Assembly: GCA_035642095.1 (NCBI GenBank)
Contig: DASQTB010000071.1
Coordinates: 1 to 15,959 of the forward strand
DNA from: DASQTB01 sp035642095
GTDB taxonomy: Bacteria; Actinomycetota; UBA4738; CALAEC01
Direction of reading: 5' to 3'
DNA: 15,959 nt
The notes beneath the pieces were generated by a model. The model did no database searches, had not been told where the DNA came from, and worked only from the letters and a program-made list of their open reading frames with translations. The translations under genes were made by a program, and so were the position numbers. Positions 12,934 to 15,959 of this stretch are shown here, piece by piece (positions within the stretch are counted from its first letter, which is position 1; every line of letters begins with the position of its first letter).

Positions 12934-14181
12934 CTACTCCCTCCCGCTTGATGGAGGGGCCCCGGCCATCCGGGCGCCTCCGTAGGCGATCAGCCACTCC
13001 CGGAGTGCCCGGCAGTACTGACGCTGGCGGACCAGGTCAGGGTGATCATCGTGGTGGACCCGAGTGGCCACCATCGCCAGGTCGATCTGGGCCTTTTGGA
13101 GACGCCGCAGGGTCTGGGCGGCCACCGCACCTCCGCGCCGAGCCATCTCTCGGCGGCTCCGGCGGCGAGCCGACGGATCCTCCAGGATTTGGAGCTCATC
13201 AGGGTGGAGGCCCTCTCCGCCGAGCTCGCCTGCCAGCGCGGTCCGGAGCCAGCGGTGCTCCCGCCGGCGAGCCAGGGAGACCATCAGGACCACGAAGAGG
13301 AGGAAGGGCAGGCCCTTGATCGTGGTGGCCAGGACGACCTGGAGGTAATCGCCGAGATCCTGGAGTCCCTCTGGCGGATAGAAGTTCAGCAGTGGCGAGT
13401 TCCACAAGAAGTGGGCGAACACGCCGGCCGTGATGAACAGGGTGGCCACGCCGAGCCGCTTTGCCGCGGAGGCTTCTCGTCGCCTCGACACGAAGTAGGC
13501 CACGCCGATCCCGAACAGGCCGGAGTACAGGACGTGGCCGTAGGCGCCGCTGGCCACCACGCGGACGAAGAATCCCTGGAGGACGCCTCCGACATCGCCC
13601 CCGAACTGATTGACGAAATAGAAGACGTCCTCGATCACCGTGAACCCCAGGCCGACCATGGCTCCGTAGACGAAGCCGTCCATGATGTCGTCGATCTCCC
13701 GGCGAGCGATCAGGTAGATGAGAACGATCCCCATGCCCTTCAGGATCTCTTCGGTGAAGGGCGCGGTCAGAGCGGCCACCCACTGGGTCGCGGTCTGGAA
13801 GGGGAACAGGCTCAGAACGACCAGGCTCCACCCCTGGTTCGCCAGGATGGAGAGCGTCGTGGCGGCGAAGGCGCCCCATAACAGGGCACCGATCACCAAC
13901 GACAGCGGCTCTCGCTCGTACAGGTCGAGCGCGTAGACGACGATGAACACCGGAACGGCGTAGATCAGCAGCAGGACCCAGGACAGTACCCAGCCGCCCG
14001 GTGTCAGTCCGGCGAACGACGCCTGGATCACCACGGAGAACAGGATCCCGATGGCCAGGATGACGATGAATACCCAGAACGCGGGCTGACGGATCTGCCA
14101 CAGCGATGTCTGGTAGCCCCAGTGCGGACGCCGGGGGACCGCCTCGGGCGGGGGGACGGTTGGAGGCGTTGGGGTGGCCAT
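12934..14181 (-). CDS. prsW: PrsW-family intramembrane metalloprotease
   Basis: The 415-residue polytopic protein has about eight membrane helices between residues 35 and 303. The family motifs are present: EExxK as TEEILKG (Glu144, Glu145, Lys148), the FTVIED segment (Glu184, Asp185), His216 in AYGHVLYSG, and His257 in AGVFAHFLWNS. PrsW of Bacillus subtilis makes the first cut in anti-sigma RsiW. A Pro-rich cytoplasmic N-terminus precedes the first helix. A basic, Arg-rich tail of about 110 residues (305-415) follows the last helix and is longer than the core domain needs. The ATG at 14181 has GGAGA 7 nt upstream and overlaps the preceding gene's stop as TGATG. The frame is open far upstream inside that gene, which I discount. 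Protease family is secure; substrate is unknown. Confidence 0.9.
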   Translation of the reverse strand: MATPTPPTVPPPEAVPRRPHWGYQTSLWQIRQPAFWVFIVILAIGILFSVVIQASFAGLTPGGWVLSWVLLLIYAVPVFIVVYALDLYEREPLSLVIGALLWGAFAATTLSILANQGWSLVVLSLFPFQTATQWVAALTAPFTEEILKGMGIVLIYLIARREIDDIMDGFVYGAMVGLGFTVIEDVFYFVNQFGGDVGGVLQGFFVRVVASGAYGHVLYSGLFGIGVAYFVSRRREASAAKRLGVATLFITAGVFAHFLWNSPLLNFYPPEGLQDLGDYLQVVLATTIKGLPFLLFVVLMVSLARRREHRWLRTALAGELGGEGLHPDELQILEDPSARRRSRREMARRGGAVAAQTLRRLQKAQIDLAMVATRVHHDDHPDLVRQRQYCRALREWLIAYGGARMAGAPPSSGRE

Positions 14182-14813
14182 CACGCGATCTCCGCGGTGG
14201 CGATCATGGTCCGAACCTCCTCCCGGACCCCCACCCACAGCCCCTCGGGCGCCCATCCATCGAACACCACCGGCGTGCCGGCGGGCGACACCAGGGCCAG
14301 GACCTCTCCCTCCAACGGGGAGGCCACCCCCTCGAAGGAACCCACGTAGGAGAGCAGGGAGGCCGGCTGACCTGAGGGCAGCTCGACCGGACGGTCGGCA
14401 CTCACCGAGAGCTGGCGGGCCTGGGGGGCGAGGGCCTGGTCGACGTAGCCGTGGAGGAGCTCTTCCGCCCTGCCCTGCGCCGGCGGTACCACCACGTAGA
14501 GCTGGGCGGACCCCGCATTCAACCGGAGCTGCGGCGGATCGGGGATCTGTTCGGCAACGGTCCATCCCGGAGCGGGCCGGACCGAAACGGGTCCGACCGA
14601 AACCGGGGCGCCGGGAGTCCCCCGGTCGCCGGTGAGCTCCTGTCCGGCTGCGGTGGGCTCGCCCGCCAGGAGAAAGCCGCCCACCGACACGAACAGGATG
14701 ACGGCCAGCGCTCCGATGGCGGGGAGCCACCGCGACTCCCGGCGTGCGGGGGGAGGGGGTGGTGGTGGGACCGGGAGGCCGCGGTGGGCTGCGGCCGAGT
14801 CGGGCGACTGCAT
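14181..14813 (-). CDS. Bitopic membrane protein of unknown function, coupled to prsW
   Basis: From ATG 14813 the product is 210 residues. The order is a short N-terminus with a run of seven Pro (PPPPPPP), Arg/Glu residues, a membrane helix (WLPAIGALAVILFVSVGGFLLAG, about 29-51) and an extracellular domain of about 155 residues. That domain starts around VSVRPAPGWTV and contains QLYVVVPP and a final EEVRTMIATAEI helix; its pattern of short strands resembles Mog1/PsbP-like lipoproteins such as LpqN, but I cannot confirm this. There are no Cys residues in the extracellular part and no lipobox. A longer form starting at GTG 14891 (236 residues) is possible; its extra part looks noncoding. The stop shares TGATG with prsW, so the two are made together. 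The protein could be a PrsW substrate or partner. Confidence 0.75.
   Translation of the reverse strand: MQSPDSAAAHRGLPVPPPPPPPARRESRWLPAIGALAVILFVSVGGFLLAGEPTAAGQELTGDRGTPGAPVSVGPVSVRPAPGWTVAEQIPDPPQLRLNAGSAQLYVVVPPAQGRAEELLHGYVDQALAPQARQLSVSADRPVELPSGQPASLLSYVGSFEGVASPLEGEVLALVSPAGTPVVFDGWAPEGLWVGVREEVRTMIATAEIA
14747..14769 (+). repeat. G-rich tract encoding the poly-proline run
   Basis: A run of G tracts broken by single A or T bases lies in the 5' part of the bitopic membrane protein gene (C-rich on its coding strand). It encodes the Pro run, and it is prone to slippage and possibly to G-quadruplex formation on the plus strand. Confidence 0.4.
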
Positions 14814-14874
14814 CAGCGGAGCGGACCCTCCCGACGGGTCATCCGCGGAAGTAAAGCACAGGCGGGGTTCGGAC

Positions 14875-14895
14875 CGAGGTGATGTCACCACCTCG
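14875..14895. promoter_or_regulatory. 7-bp inverted repeat in the divergent yifB promoter region
   Basis: CGAGGTG (14875-14881) and CACCTCG (14889-14895) are perfect inverted repeats around ATGTCAC; an alternative inner dyad GGTGA-TG-TCACC also exists. The site ends 3 bp before the yifB -10 and sits upstream of the minus-strand membrane gene, a position suited to a repressor operator. Confidence 0.4.
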
Positions 14896-14898
14896 AGC

Positions 14899-14904
14899 TA
14901 GCGT
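14899..14904 (+). promoter_or_regulatory. -10 element for yifB (leaderless)
   Basis: TAGCGT (TANNNT) lies 8 nt before the yifB ATG at 14913, with no Shine-Dalgarno sequence. The spacing matches that at smc and acylphosphatase. Confidence 0.45.
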
Positions 14905-14912
14905 GCCCGACG

Positions 14913-15959
14913 ATGTACGCGCGGACCCAGGCGGTGGCCGTGGTCGGCGTGCGGGGGCACCTCGTCGCGGTGGAGGCTCACGTGGGCCGGGGGTTGCCGG
15001 CCCTACTCTTCACCGGCCTCCCCGGGCCGGCCATCCAGGACGCCCGGGAGCGGGTCCGCCCGGCGGTCGAGAACGCCGGCCTGGAGTGGCCGCTCCGCCG
15101 GGTCACGGTGAACCTGAGCCCTGCGGACGTGCGCAAGGACGGACCTGGATTCGATCTTCCCGTCGCTGTGGTCGTCCTGGCGGCGACGGGGCAGGTTCGG
15201 GGCGAGCGTCTCCAGCATTACGTTCTGGCCGGAGAGCTGTCCCTGAGGGGCTCTCTGGTGGCCACCCCGGGGATCCTGGCCGTCGCCGCGGCGGCGGCCC
15301 GCTCCGGCATGACCGGAGTGGTCGTTCCCGAGGCCAACGCCGCCGAGGCGGCGCTGGTCGAGGGCCTCGACGTGGTCGGCGCCCCATCGCTGGCCCGGGT
15401 CGTCGAGTTTTTGAGGGGTCGGTGGTCACCGGTCGCCTCCTGGAGTGGGCGTCAGGCGGATCCGGGAGAGGCCGACGTCGATTTCGCCGAGATCCGGGGA
15501 CAGAGCGAGGCCCGGCGGGCCCTCGAGGTTGCCGCGGCGGGTGGTCACAATATCCTCCTGGTCGGCCCGCCCGGGGCGGGGAAGACGATGCTGGCCCGGC
15601 GGCTCCCCACCATCCTCCCGGCCATGACCCGGGAGGAAGCCCTGGAGGCGACGCTGCTGCATTCGGTGGCCGGGCTCCTCCATCCCGGTCAGGCGCTGGT
15701 CGAGAGACGCCCGTTCCGGGCCCCGCATCACACCATCTCGCCGGCCGGCCTCCTGGGAGGCGGCACCGGCTTCCTCAGACCGGGTGAGATCTCGCTGGCC
15801 CACCAGGGCGTGCTCTTCCTCGACGAGCTGAACGAGTTCCGCCGCGATGTTCTCGAGGGACTTCGCCAGCCGCTCGAGGACGGGGTGGTGGTCGTGGTCC
15901 GCGCGGCGGGGGCGGTCGACTTCCCCGCGCGATTCGCTCTCGTGGCCGCGGCCAATCCG
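14913..15959 (+). CDS. yifB: YifB/ComM-family Mg-chelatase-like AAA ATPase (3' end cut by window)
   Basis: Three hundred and forty-nine codons are present and the frame is still open at the window edge, so the C-terminus is missing because of the cut and not by mutation. The N-terminal Lon-like ChlI domain (about 1-165) starts MYARTQAVAVVGVRGHLVAV and contains FTGLPGPAIQDARERVR and NLSPADVRKDGPGFDLP. The AAA+ domain follows with Walker A GPPGAGKT (218-225), the RPFRAPHHTIS segment, Walker B GVLFLDE (299-305) and sensor-1 AANP at the last codons. ComM homologues are hexameric helicases that promote branch migration in natural transformation; the actinobacterial role is less clear. In mycobacteria it follows yraN directly. 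Here a minus-strand pair intervenes. ATG 14913 is supported by the TAGCGT -10. Confidence 0.96.
   Translation, partial: MYARTQAVAVVGVRGHLVAVEAHVGRGLPALLFTGLPGPAIQDARERVRPAVENAGLEWPLRRVTVNLSPADVRKDGPGFDLPVAVVVLAATGQVRGERLQHYVLAGELSLRGSLVATPGILAVAAAAARSGMTGVVVPEANAAEAALVEGLDVVGAPSLARVVEFLRGRWSPVASWSGRQADPGEADVDFAEIRGQSEARRALEVAAAGGHNILLVGPPGAGKTMLARRLPTILPAMTREEALEATLLHSVAGLLHPGQALVERRPFRAPHHTISPAGLLGGGTGFLRPGEISLAHQGVLFLDELNEFRRDVLEGLRQPLEDGVVVVVRAAGAVDFPARFALVAAANP

Noticed and set aside
13042..13881. 279-codon plus-strand frame opposite prsW
   Set aside because: His/Asp/Glu-rich antisense product with no domain; prsW has membrane helices and catalytic motifs.
14182..14730. Extension of the prsW frame through the upstream membrane gene
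   Set aside because: Arg/Pro/Gly-rich out-of-frame translation; SD and the TGATG junction support ATG 14181.
14879..15787. 302-codon plus-strand frame overlapping yifB
   Set aside because: Low-complexity Gly/Arg/Pro translation in the wrong frame; the yifB frame has all AAA+ motifs.
1..15959. tRNA, rRNA, CRISPR arrays, transposases, phage genes
   Set aside because: None seen by reading both strands: no cloverleaf-like segment, no regularly spaced repeats, and no transposase or integrase motifs.

Overview
The window is high-GC bacterial DNA, almost certainly from an actinobacterium. The strongest evidence is the gene order acylphosphatase - smc - ftsY - ffh - rpsP - khpA - rimM - trmD - rplS - lepB - rnhB - DUF2469 - yraN - (insertion) - yifB. 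DUF2469 is essentially an actinobacterial family, and the rnhB-DUF2469-yraN-yifB order matches mycobacteria. Frequent GTG starts, GTGA overlaps and apparently leaderless genes agree. I cannot name a genus; a lineage outside the well-studied Mycobacterium/Streptomyces groups is an inference only.

Layout. (1) 251-2286, minus strand: a small ECF-type sigma factor gene, coupled by an ATGA overlap to a single-pass membrane protein. That protein has a short cytoplasmic N-terminus, one membrane helix, a low-complexity stalk and three cadherin/Ig-like (Big_9 / tandem-95 type) repeats. It sits where an anti-sigma factor is normally found. (2) 2287-2497: a divergent regulatory region with an 18-bp imperfect direct repeat (24-bp period), several dyads and candidate promoters. 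(3) 2498-12918, plus strand: a dense housekeeping block for chromosome condensation (Smc), the signal recognition particle pathway (FtsY, Ffh), ribosome and tRNA maturation (S16, KhpA, RimM, TrmD, L19), signal peptidase I, RNase HII, DUF2469 and UPF0102/YraN. (4) 12934-14813, minus strand: a PrsW-type intramembrane protease gene coupled (TGATG) to a bitopic membrane protein gene, inserted between yraN and yifB. (5) 14913 to the end, plus strand: the N-terminal 349 codons of YifB/ComM, running off the window.

How the genes fit together. The central block couples ribosome production with co-translational secretion: S16, L19, RimM, TrmD and KhpA build or tune ribosomes and tRNA, Ffh and FtsY deliver nascent membrane proteins, and LepB cleaves exported ones. 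At least five plus-strand genes (acylphosphatase, smc, ftsY, ffh, yifB) have a TANNNT-like -10 hexamer (TATAAC in ftsY) 6-8 nt before the start codon, which predicts leaderless mRNAs.

The least ordinary parts are the two minus-strand modules. One is a sigma factor paired with a surface-repeat protein that may act as a non-zinc, RsgI-like anti-sigma sensor. The other is a PrsW protease paired with a possible membrane substrate. Both are functional hypotheses built from topology and gene coupling.
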